NCBI RefSeq assembly: GCF_012641435.1
Contig: NZ_JABAIJ010000005.1
Span: 464,367-528,366 of the forward strand
DNA from: Rhizobium sp. P38BS-XIX
GTDB taxonomy: Bacteria; Pseudomonadota; Alphaproteobacteria; Rhizobiales; Rhizobiaceae
Direction: 5' to 3'
DNA: 64,000 bases
The first letter of the stretch is position 1. Each line of letters opens with the position of its first letter. A model generated the notes under the pieces. That model ran no database searches. It saw only the letters and a list, made by a program, of their open reading frames with translations, and was not told the DNA's origin. The position numbers and the translations under genes are program-made. Shown here in pieces: positions 36,335 through 44,427 of this stretch.

Positions 36335-36665
36335 GAGCGAGAACTCCGAGCGCAATGGTGAATCGGCTCACGGCAAAGACCGAGCGCCGGCATCATGGAT
36401 TCGCGCGATCATTGCGCACGTAGCTTGCCTGAAACCGAAGCAACGGTCGAAATTGTCTTTACCCATTCTTAGCCACGTTCCCGATAGGCTTTTTCCAGGA
36501 GCCCGCGTTTAAGGAATTCGCAAGTAATGGGTGCGAGTTTCATCCTCACATGACGGGTTTGGTCCTCTAGGAAAATGGATCGAGGGGCATGAAGCTGCTC
36601 CGTCATCGCCGGTATCTCAGTCCGGTATGTCCTCATTTTGTATCCAGTTTCCAGGGGACACTCCT
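36335..36665 (+). promoter_or_regulatory. Divergent region between the GT41 gene and flagellin gene 1
   Basis: About 330 bp without a supported gene. It must hold promoters for both the minus-strand GT41 gene and the plus-strand flagellin. The longer in-frame extension of the flagellin (36531-36665) is leader, as all flagellins here start MTS or MSN. The conserved GGCATGA/CCGG element is at 36586-36632. Confidence 0.6.
36586..36632 (+). promoter_or_regulatory. Class III element copy 2 (upstream of flagellin gene 1)
   Basis: GGCATGAAGCTGCTCCGTCA followed by CCGG at 36609-36612, nine bases, CCGG at 36622-36625, then TATGTCC. The head lies 79 bp before the ATG. It is almost identical to the copy before icpA and clearly related to those before the other three flagellins. 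Confidence 0.65.
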
Positions 36666-37574
36666 ATGACCAGCATTATCACCAACAATTCCGCAATGGC
36701 CGCCCTCCAGACGCTGCGTGGCATCAGCAGCAACCTGCAGGACACGCAGAGCGCCGTTTCGTCCGGCCTGCGCATCTCCAAGGCTTCTGACAACGCTGCT
36801 TACTGGTCGATCGCCACCAGCATGAAGTCCGACAACAGCGCCATGGGCGCCGTTTCTGACGCTCTCGGCCTCGGCGCTGCCAAGGTTGACACTGCTTCGA
36901 CGGCCGTTTCCAGCGCCATCGACATCGTCGGCCAGATCAAGGACAAGCTCGTCACCGCCATGGAAGGTTCGGTTGACAAGAAGTCCGTTCAGGAAGAAAT
37001 CGGCCAGCTGCAGCAGCAGCTGAAGAGCGTTGCCCAGTCGGCTTCGTTCAACGGCGAAAACTGGGTCATGGCCAAGGGCGGCGACTCCGCTTCGGTTGTT
37101 TCCTCGTTCATCCGCGGCACCAACGGCACCGTTTCGGTCAGCACGTCGGCTTACAAGTTCGACTCCGGCGCAACCGGCAACGTTCTGTTCGGCGCAACGG
37201 CTTCCGGCACGATCGACACGACCACGGGTATCCTCGGCACCAAGACGGGCAGCAACTCGGTCTTCAGCCTGGACATCTCCAACATGACCGGCGGCCAGAT
37301 CTCCAGCGCGCTCAACATGGTTCAGACCGCTCTGAACTCCATGACCAGCATGGGTTCGAAGCTCGGCTCGATCTCCAGCCGTATCGACCTGCAGTCCAGC
37401 TTCGCTTCCTCGCTCTCCGACTCGATCCAGTCGGGCGTTGGCAAGCTGGTTGACGCTGACATGGAACAGGAATCGAGCAAGCTCTCTGCTCTGCAGACCC
37501 AGCAGCAGCTGGCTATCCAGTCGCTCTCGATCGCCAACTCCTCGAACCAGTCGATCCTGTCGCTCTTCCGTTAA
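36666..37574 (+). CDS. flaA: Flagellin (copy 1 of 4)
   Basis: 302-residue flagellin. The N-terminal D0/D1 helices (SGLRISKASDNAAYWSIATS) and C-terminal helices (ESSKLSALQTQQQLAIQSLS, ending NQSILSLFR) flank a short variable centre, as in the small rhizobial complex-filament flagellins. The start MTSIITNNSAM is chosen because it is conserved in the other copies; the frame is open back to 36531. DNA and protein are nearly identical to copy 2 over the middle. By position it corresponds to flaA. The terminator is at 37624-37654. Confidence 0.95.
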   Translation: MTSIITNNSAMAALQTLRGISSNLQDTQSAVSSGLRISKASDNAAYWSIATSMKSDNSAMGAVSDALGLGAAKVDTASTAVSSAIDIVGQIKDKLVTAMEGSVDKKSVQEEIGQLQQQLKSVAQSASFNGENWVMAKGGDSASVVSSFIRGTNGTVSVSTSAYKFDSGATGNVLFGATASGTIDTTTGILGTKTGSNSVFSLDISNMTGGQISSALNMVQTALNSMTSMGSKLGSISSRIDLQSSFASSLSDSIQSGVGKLVDADMEQESSKLSALQTQQQLAIQSLSIANSSNQSILSLFR

Positions 37575-37623
37575 TAGGAAGCATCGGCGGCATTCGCCGA
37601 TCGAAAATCCTAAACATCAAGTT

Positions 37624-37654
37624 AACCGCGCCTATCTAAGGCGCGGTTTTTTTT
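37624..37654 (+). terminator. Rho-independent terminator after flagellin gene 1
   Basis: Perfect 9-bp stem AACCGCGCC/GGCGCGGTT with a 7-base loop, running into an eight-T tract. It makes flagellin gene 1 a single-gene unit. Confidence 0.92.
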
Positions 37655-37753
37655 ATATTTTCCGGAACGAGGCAGTTCAGCTTTTCTTAACCATATTGCT
37701 GTTTCTTAAGCATCATCGAAGCGGCGAGTTAACCTTAACAAGTTTGGTTAATA

Positions 37754-37800
37754 GGCATGATGCTGAATGCCGTTACCGGTTTTTAGGTCCGGAATGTCCC
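37754..37800 (+). promoter_or_regulatory. Class III element copy 3 (upstream of flagellin gene 2)
   Basis: GGCATGATGCTGAATGCCGT, then CCGG at 37776-37779, nine bases, CCGG at 37789-37792 and AATGTCCC. The head is 78 bp before the ATG. It is preceded by an AT-rich stretch with GTTAACC and GGTTAA motifs (about 37726-37752). Confidence 0.65.
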
Positions 37801-37831
37801 TTATTCAACCACTGCCAAAGGGGCAAATATT

Positions 37832-38740
37832 ATGACGAGCATTCTTACCAATAACGCTGCAATGGCTGCTCTCCAGACGCTGCGCACCATCGGTTCCGAC
37901 CTGCAGCAGACCCAGGGCGCCGTTTCGTCCGGCCTGCGCATCTCCAAGGCTTCCGACAACGCTGCTTACTGGTCGATCGCCACGAGCATGAAGTCCGACA
38001 ACAGCTCGATCGGCGCCGTTTCTGACGCTCTCGGCCTCGGCGCTGCCAAGGTTGACACTGCAACGACCGCCGTCACCAGCGCTATCGACGTTGTCGGCCA
38101 GATCAAGGACAAGCTCGTCACCGCCATGGAAACATCGGTTGACAAGAAGTCCGTTCAGGAAGAAATCGGCCAGCTGCAGCAGCAGCTGAAGAGCGTTGCC
38201 CAGTCGGCTTCGTTCAACGGCGAAAACTGGGTCATGGCCAAGGGCGGCGACTCCGCTTCGGTTGTTTCCTCGTTCATCCGCGGCACCAACGGCACCGTTT
38301 CGGTCAGCTTGACCTCTTACAAGTTCGACTCCAGCGCAACCGGCAACGTTCTGTTCGGCGCAACGGCTTCCGGCACGATCGACACGACCACGGGTATCCT
38401 CGGCACCAAGACGGGCAGCAACTCGGTCTTCAGCCTGGACATCACCAACATGACTGGCGGCCAGATCTCCAGCGCGCTCAACATGGTTCAGACCGCTCTG
38501 AACTCCATGACCAGCATGGGTTCGAAGCTCGGCTCGATCTCCAGCCGCATCGAACTGCAGACGAACTTCGCTTCCTCGCTCTCCGGCTCGATCGAATCGG
38601 GCGTTGGCAAGCTGGTTGACGCTGACATGGAAGAAGAATCCAGCAAGCTTTCTGCTCTGCAGACCCAGCAGCAGCTCGCAGTTCAGTCGCTGTCGATCGC
38701 TAACTCTTCGACGCAGTCGATCCTGTCGCTCTTCCGTTAA
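37832..38740 (+). CDS. flaB: Flagellin (copy 2 of 4)
   Basis: 302 residues, the same length as copy 1 and nearly identical to it, including blocks of more than 150 identical bases (38144-38309 against 36978-37143). Differences cluster near the ends, for example DLQQTQGAVSSGLRISKASD and the last helix ending TQSILSLFR. It has its own conserved upstream element and its own terminator, so it is a separate transcription unit. By position it corresponds to flaB. Confidence 0.95.
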   Translation: MTSILTNNAAMAALQTLRTIGSDLQQTQGAVSSGLRISKASDNAAYWSIATSMKSDNSSIGAVSDALGLGAAKVDTATTAVTSAIDVVGQIKDKLVTAMETSVDKKSVQEEIGQLQQQLKSVAQSASFNGENWVMAKGGDSASVVSSFIRGTNGTVSVSLTSYKFDSSATGNVLFGATASGTIDTTTGILGTKTGSNSVFSLDITNMTGGQISSALNMVQTALNSMTSMGSKLGSISSRIELQTNFASSLSGSIESGVGKLVDADMEEESSKLSALQTQQQLAVQSLSIANSSTQSILSLFR

Positions 38741-38797
38741 TAGGAAGGCTCGGCGGGCTGGGCTACCGCGCGCCGAACAATCAGGACGAAGATTACG

Positions 38798-38825
38798 CCG
38801 CGCCTTCTAAAGAAGGCGCGGTTTT
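38798..38825 (+). terminator. Rho-independent terminator after flagellin gene 2
   Basis: Stem of at least 10 bp (CCGCGCCTTC/GAAGGCGCGG) with a TAAA loop and TTTT then CTTTT. It lies between flagellin gene 2 and the convergent ATP-grasp gene. Confidence 0.88.
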
Positions 38826-38855
38826 CTTTTGCGCGGTTAACCGATGGCCGGCGAT

Positions 38856-40121
38856 TTAGGAAGCAACGGCGAGCGCTGCGCCCCGCGCCTTGCGGGCAAC
38901 GGCGTCGACGAAGCCGGCGAACAGTTTGCGCATGGCGACCTGCTTGTACGGATAGACGACGGGATCGTCCATGTTGTGAACGACCATCGCGACGTCGAGC
39001 TCGAACACCAGCAGGCGACCATCGGCAAGTTCGGCACAGTCGATGCCGTAATAGTCGAGGCCGATGTGGCGATGAAGCGCGGCAAAGCTATCCTCGTGCC
39101 TCACTGCGAAATCGGTGTCGAAATTCTCCATCCATACCTGCTCGACGGCGCGCTTGGCGGCGCTCTGTCCCATGCCGGCGCTGAGATAGTGCACGATCCA
39201 ATGATCCGACAGCGCCATGTGGCTGGCATAGGCCTTGCCGTCGATGAATACGACGCGCTGCTTGTTATAGTAGCCGTCGGTTCCGCGAAAATCGATGAAG
39301 GGCGCAACGTAGAGTTCCGGGGCCGGTTGCGTTTCCAGCCAGGCCGCCAGGCTCGCGACGTCCGAAATCAGCTCCATTCCGTGGCCGGCATGGGTGCTGA
39401 TCGGTCTGACCACGAGCGGAAATGCGAGGCCCGGAACGCATGTCTCGAGTGGCTTGATCCCCGCGCCCACGGCAACGAGATCGTCTCGCGAGACGCGATA
39501 GGTGCGCGGCGACAGGATGGATGGCTCGTTGGCCAGCATCCCGCTGACGCCATCGCGCGTCAGCCCGCTGATCAGCGCCGGATTGCGGTTCATGACCGGG
39601 CCGTCGAAGCTGTCGAGCAGCGTCCGCATATGAGCGAGAAGAGGCGCGTTTTCCGTTGATTCGCCAATCGCCATGAACGCGACATCATGTTCCGGAAGAT
39701 CGGCAAGCACGGTGGTTTCAAGATCGATGTAGCGCAGCCAAAGCACGCAATTGCTGCCCGCCAGCAGGAAATCCAGCGGCGTGTTGGCCATGAAATCACC
39801 CTCGGTGACCAAGGCGAGTAGGCGCGGGCCGGTGCCGTCGCCATGGACGACGCAGAAATCGCGGCGCAGTTTCACCGCGCTCTGCAGGACCTGGCGCGCT
39901 TCGTCGGCACGCCCGACGGTGTGCAGGATCGTTGCCATGTCGAGAAGGGCTGCAGCGTCGTTCGGGTCGGCCGTGACGCGTTGCATCAGGTCGTTCCAGA
40001 GCTGCGTGACGTCATGACCGGCATAGATGAGCGATACGATACTCTGCATGCCGATGATTCGAGCGCCGTCGCGCGCATTTGGCAAAGTCGAAGCGGCGAG
40101 GGGAGATTTGGTCATCAGCAT
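38856..40121 (-). CDS. TPR/ATP-grasp family ligase, substrate unknown
   Basis: 421 residues. A short TPR-like helical segment at about residues 50-90 (PNDAAALLDMATILHTVGRA, then DEARQVLQSAVKLR) precedes an ATP-grasp-like region: FPLVVRPISTHAGHGMELIS (nucleotide-binding strand and loop), KQRVVFIDGKAYASHMALSD, and the metal-binding C-terminal strand GIDCAELADGRLLVFELDVA followed by MVVHNMDD. In ATP-grasp enzymes the last block usually reads ExN; here it is FELD...HN, so activity needs testing. Such enzymes form amide or ester bonds via acyl phosphates. It overlaps the upstream decarboxylase by 7 bases, so the two are translationally coupled. It has no place in known flagellar clusters. Confidence 0.72.
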   Translation of the reverse strand: MLMTKSPLAASTLPNARDGARIIGMQSIVSLIYAGHDVTQLWNDLMQRVTADPNDAAALLDMATILHTVGRADEARQVLQSAVKLRRDFCVVHGDGTGPRLLALVTEGDFMANTPLDFLLAGSNCVLWLRYIDLETTVLADLPEHDVAFMAIGESTENAPLLAHMRTLLDSFDGPVMNRNPALISGLTRDGVSGMLANEPSILSPRTYRVSRDDLVAVGAGIKPLETCVPGLAFPLVVRPISTHAGHGMELISDVASLAAWLETQPAPELYVAPFIDFRGTDGYYNKQRVVFIDGKAYASHMALSDHWIVHYLSAGMGQSAAKRAVEQVWMENFDTDFAVRHEDSFAALHRHIGLDYYGIDCAELADGRLLVFELDVAMVVHNMDDPVVYPYKQVAMRKLFAGFVDAVARKARGAALAVAS

Positions 40122-41680
40122 TGGGCAAGATCCTGTCGGGGGCCGAGTGTGAGAACGCTTTGGACGAGAGCATCGATATCAGCCAACCGCGTGCGATGGT
40201 TGACGATGGCGGCGCGGATGGCCGGCTGTCCGTTCAGATGTGTTAGGGACGGTGCAACGCGGCCTTCGGCATGCAGCCGTTCAACGATGTGTGCGTTGAC
40301 GGCAGGCGGCGTATCGCCGTTGGGGCCGACATAGGCAAAACAGACGATATTGAGCGCCACCGGCGCCAGGAGTTTCAAGGCGGGTTCGCGCTCGACCCGA
40401 TCGGCGAGCGCTTGCGCCAGTCGACAATTGGCGCCGATCGCTTCGCCCAAGGCTTTCGTGCCGTAGGTTTTCAGGGTGAACCAGGTCTTCAAGGCCCGGA
40501 AGCCGCGTGAAAGATCCGGGCCGTAATCGCAGGGCCACCAGTCACCGCCGGCAAGGCCCGTGGACGCGCGGCTGAGATAGGACGCTTCAGAGGCAAAGGT
40601 TTGCAATTGCCAAGTGTTGTCACGCACGAGCAGGAAGCCGGCATCGTAGGGCACCTGGCCCCATTTGTGAAAATCGAAGGCCAGTGAATCGCAGGTTTCG
40701 ATGCCCGCGAACCGGGGTGCAAGATCCTCGTTGAGGATGCCGAGAGCCCCGAGCGCGCCGTCGACATGGAAGTGAAGGTCGTAGACGTCAGCAATGCGCC
40801 GCAGTCCATGGAGATCGTCGATGGCACCGGTGTTGACCGTCCCGGCGCTGCCGATGAGCATGAACGGCACATATCCTTCCTGAAGGTCGCGGCGCACGGC
40901 CTTTTCCAATGCATCGACGTCGATCTGACCCGACGCGTTGACGGCAATGCGCCGCAGCTGATTGCTGCCGATGCCGGACATTTCGAAGGCGCGTGGAACG
41001 CAGCCATGCACCTCGCTCGACGCGTACGCGACCAGCCGGGATTCGTCGGTCAGGCCGGCGGCGCGAACGTCCTTGCCGAGCTTGCGGCATCTGGCGATCT
41101 GAAGCGCCACGAAATTGGCCTGCGACGCACCTGTCAGGAATATGCCGCCGGCAGTCTCCGGAAACGAGAATATCTGGCGCGTCCAGCGAATGATCTGCCG
41201 CTCGACCTCGATCGGCATATGGTCGCGACCACCGAGATTGGCGTTCAGCCCTGCTGCCAGCATTTCCGCCAGCATGCCGGCGACGGTGCCGCCGCCCTGG
41301 ACCCAGCCCATGAAACCCGGATGGATGTTGCCGCTGCCATAGGGCAGGATCGTGTCGCGAAAGATGGCGTGAACATCGCTGAGATCGCTCGCGTCGATCG
41401 GCAAGGGTGCATCGAACAGCTTGCGGGCAGAAGAGGGGGCGTATTGCCAAACGGGCTTTTCTTCCAGCGTCTGCAAATGGTCGAGCATATCGTCCAGCAT
41501 CCGATGAGCCTGCCCGCGCACGGCCTGCCAGTCATCCGGATCGAGGCTTGTTCGCTCATGGCGATCAACAGCCGCTCGTCCGGCGCCCTCCAAACTGAAC
41601 ATCATAACCTCGTTTATGCCCGGTGCCGGCTTCGCTGCCGCAGCGCCTGTCAATGCCTTCCGGCCGCTTCTCGCCGACAT
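40115..41680 (-). CDS. PLP-dependent amino acid decarboxylase (group II, aromatic/glutamate type)
   Basis: 521 residues. The fold-type I decarboxylase signature is complete: NIHPGFMGWVQGGGTVAGML, FLTGASQANFVALQIAR, the cofactor-stacking His225 in SSEVHGCV, Asp307 in HFHVDGALGALG, and the PLP lysine Lys339 in DSLAFDFHKWGQVPYDAGFL. Family members decarboxylate tyrosine, tryptophan, DOPA, glutamate or diaminobutyrate; the substrate cannot be named. A start at ATG 41602 (after GAGG) giving 495 residues is an alternative to 41680. First gene of a two-gene operon with the ATP-grasp gene. It is inserted on the antisense strand between flagellin genes 2 and 3. Confidence 0.85.
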   Translation of the reverse strand: MSARSGRKALTGAAAAKPAPGINEVMMFSLEGAGRAAVDRHERTSLDPDDWQAVRGQAHRMLDDMLDHLQTLEEKPVWQYAPSSARKLFDAPLPIDASDLSDVHAIFRDTILPYGSGNIHPGFMGWVQGGGTVAGMLAEMLAAGLNANLGGRDHMPIEVERQIIRWTRQIFSFPETAGGIFLTGASQANFVALQIARCRKLGKDVRAAGLTDESRLVAYASSEVHGCVPRAFEMSGIGSNQLRRIAVNASGQIDVDALEKAVRRDLQEGYVPFMLIGSAGTVNTGAIDDLHGLRRIADVYDLHFHVDGALGALGILNEDLAPRFAGIETCDSLAFDFHKWGQVPYDAGFLLVRDNTWQLQTFASEASYLSRASTGLAGGDWWPCDYGPDLSRGFRALKTWFTLKTYGTKALGEAIGANCRLAQALADRVEREPALKLLAPVALNIVCFAYVGPNGDTPPAVNAHIVERLHAEGRVAPSLTHLNGQPAIRAAIVNHRTRLADIDALVQSVLTLGPRQDLAQC

Positions 41681-42030
41681 CGGGCGGATCGTTCCATGTT
41701 ACCCTGCCTAAGATGGCGCGAAGCTGACTTTGCGGTGCGAAGGGAGTGCGAGGAAGCGGTTTGAAAAGCCTATGAACGCTGTTGAGGCCAAACAATGCGA
41801 TTTGCTGTCTTGTCACTGCGCTCGCCGAAAACGACGAGGCACCGGCCTGAATGAATTGTTAACTTTGGTCGCCCGCGTTAACCTTTTATTAACGCTATTA
41901 TTGTCAGTTGGCGCTAACGCAACGGTTGGTTAACCTCTCCTAAGAGCCGGTTAACAAGCATGAGGCTGATTGCCGTTCCCGGCCGCAGACCGGAATGTCC
42001 CTTTCCAATTCAGCCACAAGGGGCACCCCA
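41681..42030 (+). promoter_or_regulatory. Region between the decarboxylase and flagellin gene 3, with a GTTAAC motif cluster
   Basis: 350 bp, no supported gene (the 41730-41933 frame is not convincing). It includes six copies of a GTTAAC-like core at 41858, 41877, 41888 (ATTAAC), 41913 (GCTAAC), 41928-41935 (the palindrome GGTTAACC) and 41949, all upstream of the conserved class III element. The AT-rich repeats fit an activator- or repressor-binding region for the flagellin promoter. Confidence 0.6.
41957..42001 (+). promoter_or_regulatory. Class III element copy 4 (upstream of flagellin gene 3)
   Basis: AGCATGAGGCTGATTGCCGT, then CCGG at 41979-41982, seven bases, CCGG at 41990-41993 and AATGTCCC. 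The head lies 74 bp before the ATG. It is strikingly like copy 3, including the AATGTCCCTT tail. Confidence 0.65.
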
Positions 42031-42951
42031 ATGACAAGCATCCTCACCAATGACGCGGCGATGTCCGCGCTCCAGACTCTGCGTACGATCAACAGCAGCC
42101 TACAGGATACGCAAGGCCGCGTTTCCTCCGGTTATCGTGTCGCCAAGGCGTCCGACAACGCCGCCTACTGGTCGATCGCGACCACCATGCGCTCGGACAA
42201 CAGCGCTCTTTCTGCGGTGTCCGACGCATTGGGACTGGGCGCTGCAAAGGTCGACACCGCCTACACGGCGATGGACAACGCCATCACCGTCGTTCAGCAG
42301 ATCAAGGACAAGCTCGTCGCCGCGACCGAAAACAGCGTGTCGAAGGCCGACGTTCAGGAAGAAGTTGCGCAGCTTCAGCAGCAGCTGGAGAGCATCGCAC
42401 AGTCCGCGTCCTTCTCCGGCCAGAACTGGATGTTTGCGGCCAACGGCGCTTCGGCATCCGTCGTTTCCTCCTTCGTTCGCAACAACAACGGCACGGTTTC
42501 CGTCAACAGCACCAGCTACAGCTTCAACACCGGCTCACAGGGCAACGTCATGTTCGGCGCGAAGCCGAGCGGCGCGATCGACACAAGCTCGGGTATTCTG
42601 GGCAGCAAGCAGACGATCGGCAGCAAAGCCTATTCCGTCTTCAGCCTTGACATCACCAACATGACGAGCGGCGATATCGGCAAGGCGATGAACCTGGTCC
42701 AGGGCGCCCTCAACGCCATGACGAGCACGGCCTCGCAGCTCGGTTCGCTCTCGACCCGTATCGACCTGCAGACCGGCTTCGTCTCGACCCTGCGCGACAC
42801 GATCGACTCTGGCGTCGGCAAGCTGGTCGATGCGGATATGGAAGAAGAATCGAGCAGATTGTCGGCCCTGCAGACACAGCAGCAACTGGCGATCCAATCG
42901 TTGCAGATCGCCAACACCAGCGCGCAGAACGTTCTGGCCCTCTTCAAGTGA
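42031..42951 (+). CDS. Flagellin (copy 3 of 4)
   Basis: 306 residues starting MTSILTNDAAMSALQTLRTI. Same build as copies 1 and 2, but clearly diverged in the middle (ATENSVSKADVQEEVAQLQQ; NTGSQGNVMFGAKPSGAIDT) and end (NTSAQNVLALFK). In the S. meliloti order this slot is flaD or flaC; the sequence alone does not settle the name. No T-rich terminator was found after it. Confidence 0.95.
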   Translation: MTSILTNDAAMSALQTLRTINSSLQDTQGRVSSGYRVAKASDNAAYWSIATTMRSDNSALSAVSDALGLGAAKVDTAYTAMDNAITVVQQIKDKLVAATENSVSKADVQEEVAQLQQQLESIAQSASFSGQNWMFAANGASASVVSSFVRNNNGTVSVNSTSYSFNTGSQGNVMFGAKPSGAIDTSSGILGSKQTIGSKAYSVFSLDITNMTSGDIGKAMNLVQGALNAMTSTASQLGSLSTRIDLQTGFVSTLRDTIDSGVGKLVDADMEEESSRLSALQTQQQLAIQSLQIANTSAQNVLALFK

Positions 42952-43138
42952 GCCTTGAGTGGAGCTTGCGTTAAGATCGCGCGGCGACATTTCTCGCTTG
43001 TCGTCGCGCATAAGCTTTTGTTAACGTTGCCGCTAACTGATTTGCAGTCTTTGCTTGGACGCTGGTTTTCGCCTGTCTTCAAACCGAGCAAAGCAGCTGT
43101 TTTAGCGACGGGCCTCGCTGGGATATGTCCCGCGGGCA

Positions 43139-43174
43139 GGCATGAAGCCAATCGTTGCTGCCGGACCGGCCCGG
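43139..43174 (+). promoter_or_regulatory. Class III element copy 5 (upstream of flagellin gene 4)
   Basis: GGCATGAAGCCAATCGTTGC, then TGCCGGACCGGCCCGG. It is the most diverged copy: the CCGG arms are crowded and the TATGTCC tail is absent here, although GATATGTCCC occurs just upstream at about 43122. The head lies 69 bp before the ATG. Confidence 0.5.
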
Positions 43175-43207
43175 TTTGCCAATCCCACTGGAATTACGGA
43201 TTTTGAG

Positions 43208-44182
43208 ATGAGCAATGTGACGGCAAATGGTGCCACGTCTGCGGCGCTGACCGTGCTACGCGGTATCAACAAAGACCTGAGTGAGGTGCAACAGCAGGTC
43301 TCGTCCGGCTTCCGCGTTCAGAACGCGAGCGACAATCCGACCTACTGGTCGATGGCCAATACAATGCGCTCCGACCAGAGCAGCCTTGGCACCATTACGG
43401 ATGCGCTGGGTCTCGGTTCCTCCAAGGTCGACACCGCTTCCACGGCCATGGACACGGTCGTCAGCCTGCTCACGCAGATCCAGTCGAAGCTCGTCTCCGC
43501 AAAGGAGCCGGGCACGAACAAGGATGCCGTGAATGCCGATATCCAGCAGCTCAAGAACCAGCTGCAATCGGTCACGCAGTCGGCATCCTTTTCCGGTGAG
43601 AACTGGCTTTATAACAGCTCGGCGCATCCCACCACGCAGCAATCGGTGATCAGCAATTTCAGCCGTGACTCGAGCGGCCAGATCAGTCTTGCGACGATCG
43701 GCTACGACAGCTCGCAAACGCTGATGATCGATTCCGCCGATCCAAGCCGCGGATTGCTAACGAAGAACGTCGACGCGAGCACGATGGGCACCACGACTGG
43801 CGGCGCTGCGCGCAATTACTATCTTCTGAAAGCCGATTCCGGGTCTGCGCCGACCGGCGGCACGGAAATCGCCATATCGAGCACGACGACGGACGATCAG
43901 CTGACGGATATGCTCAATGTCACGAGCGCGCTTTTGAAGTCGGCAACCTCGGCGGATTCGACGCTCGGCCTGATGAAGGCCAATATCGACGATCAGACTG
44001 ACTATATTTCCAAGCTCAAGGACGCTGTGAAGCTGAGCGTCGGCGATCTTGTCGACACGAATATGGAAGAAGCCGCCGCGCGCCAGTCCGCTCTGCAGAC
44101 GGCGCAGCAAATGGGCGTGCAGACGCTGTCCATCGCCAACAGCATGGCCAGCAAGGTCTTGATTATCCTTCAGGCGAAATAA
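43208..44182 (+). CDS. Flagellin (copy 4 of 4, divergent)
   Basis: 324 residues starting MSNVTANGATSAALTVLRGI. The N-terminal helix (SSGFRVQNASDNPTYWSMAN) and C-terminal helix (EEAAARQSALQTAQQMGVQT) are flagellin, but the central domain is longer and different (NSSAHPTTQQSVISNFSRDS), and the end is MASKVLIILQAK rather than the LLSLFR-type ending. It may be a minor subunit. The start is placed at 43208, as the frame back to 43142 is leader. Confidence 0.93.
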   Translation: MSNVTANGATSAALTVLRGINKDLSEVQQQVSSGFRVQNASDNPTYWSMANTMRSDQSSLGTITDALGLGSSKVDTASTAMDTVVSLLTQIQSKLVSAKEPGTNKDAVNADIQQLKNQLQSVTQSASFSGENWLYNSSAHPTTQQSVISNFSRDSSGQISLATIGYDSSQTLMIDSADPSRGLLTKNVDASTMGTTTGGAARNYYLLKADSGSAPTGGTEIAISSTTTDDQLTDMLNVTSALLKSATSADSTLGLMKANIDDQTDYISKLKDAVKLSVGDLVDTNMEEAAARQSALQTAQQMGVQTLSIANSMASKVLIILQAK

Positions 44183-44427
44183 GCGTCGGGCGGCGTCGCC
44201 GAAACGGCAATGCCGCCTCGCATTCATCCTCGCACAAGTTTGACTGCCTACGGTCCAGAGTAGTGACATGGGTGCGCAATGTGTCGGAGACATCGGTTGT
44301 TTCCGGCAGCGCGACCGAGGACGGAAACCGGAAGCGTGATGATCGACGTTTTGAGAATGGGAAATGATCGGCCGTTGTGCGGCATCGACTTGCAGCGTCC
44401 TTGCGACGTGAACGGGGAGATGCGCGC

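Noticed and set aside
41730..41933. A 67-codon frame upstream of flagellin gene 3
   Set aside because: It lies in the AT-rich promoter region with the GTTAAC repeats and has no ribosome binding site.
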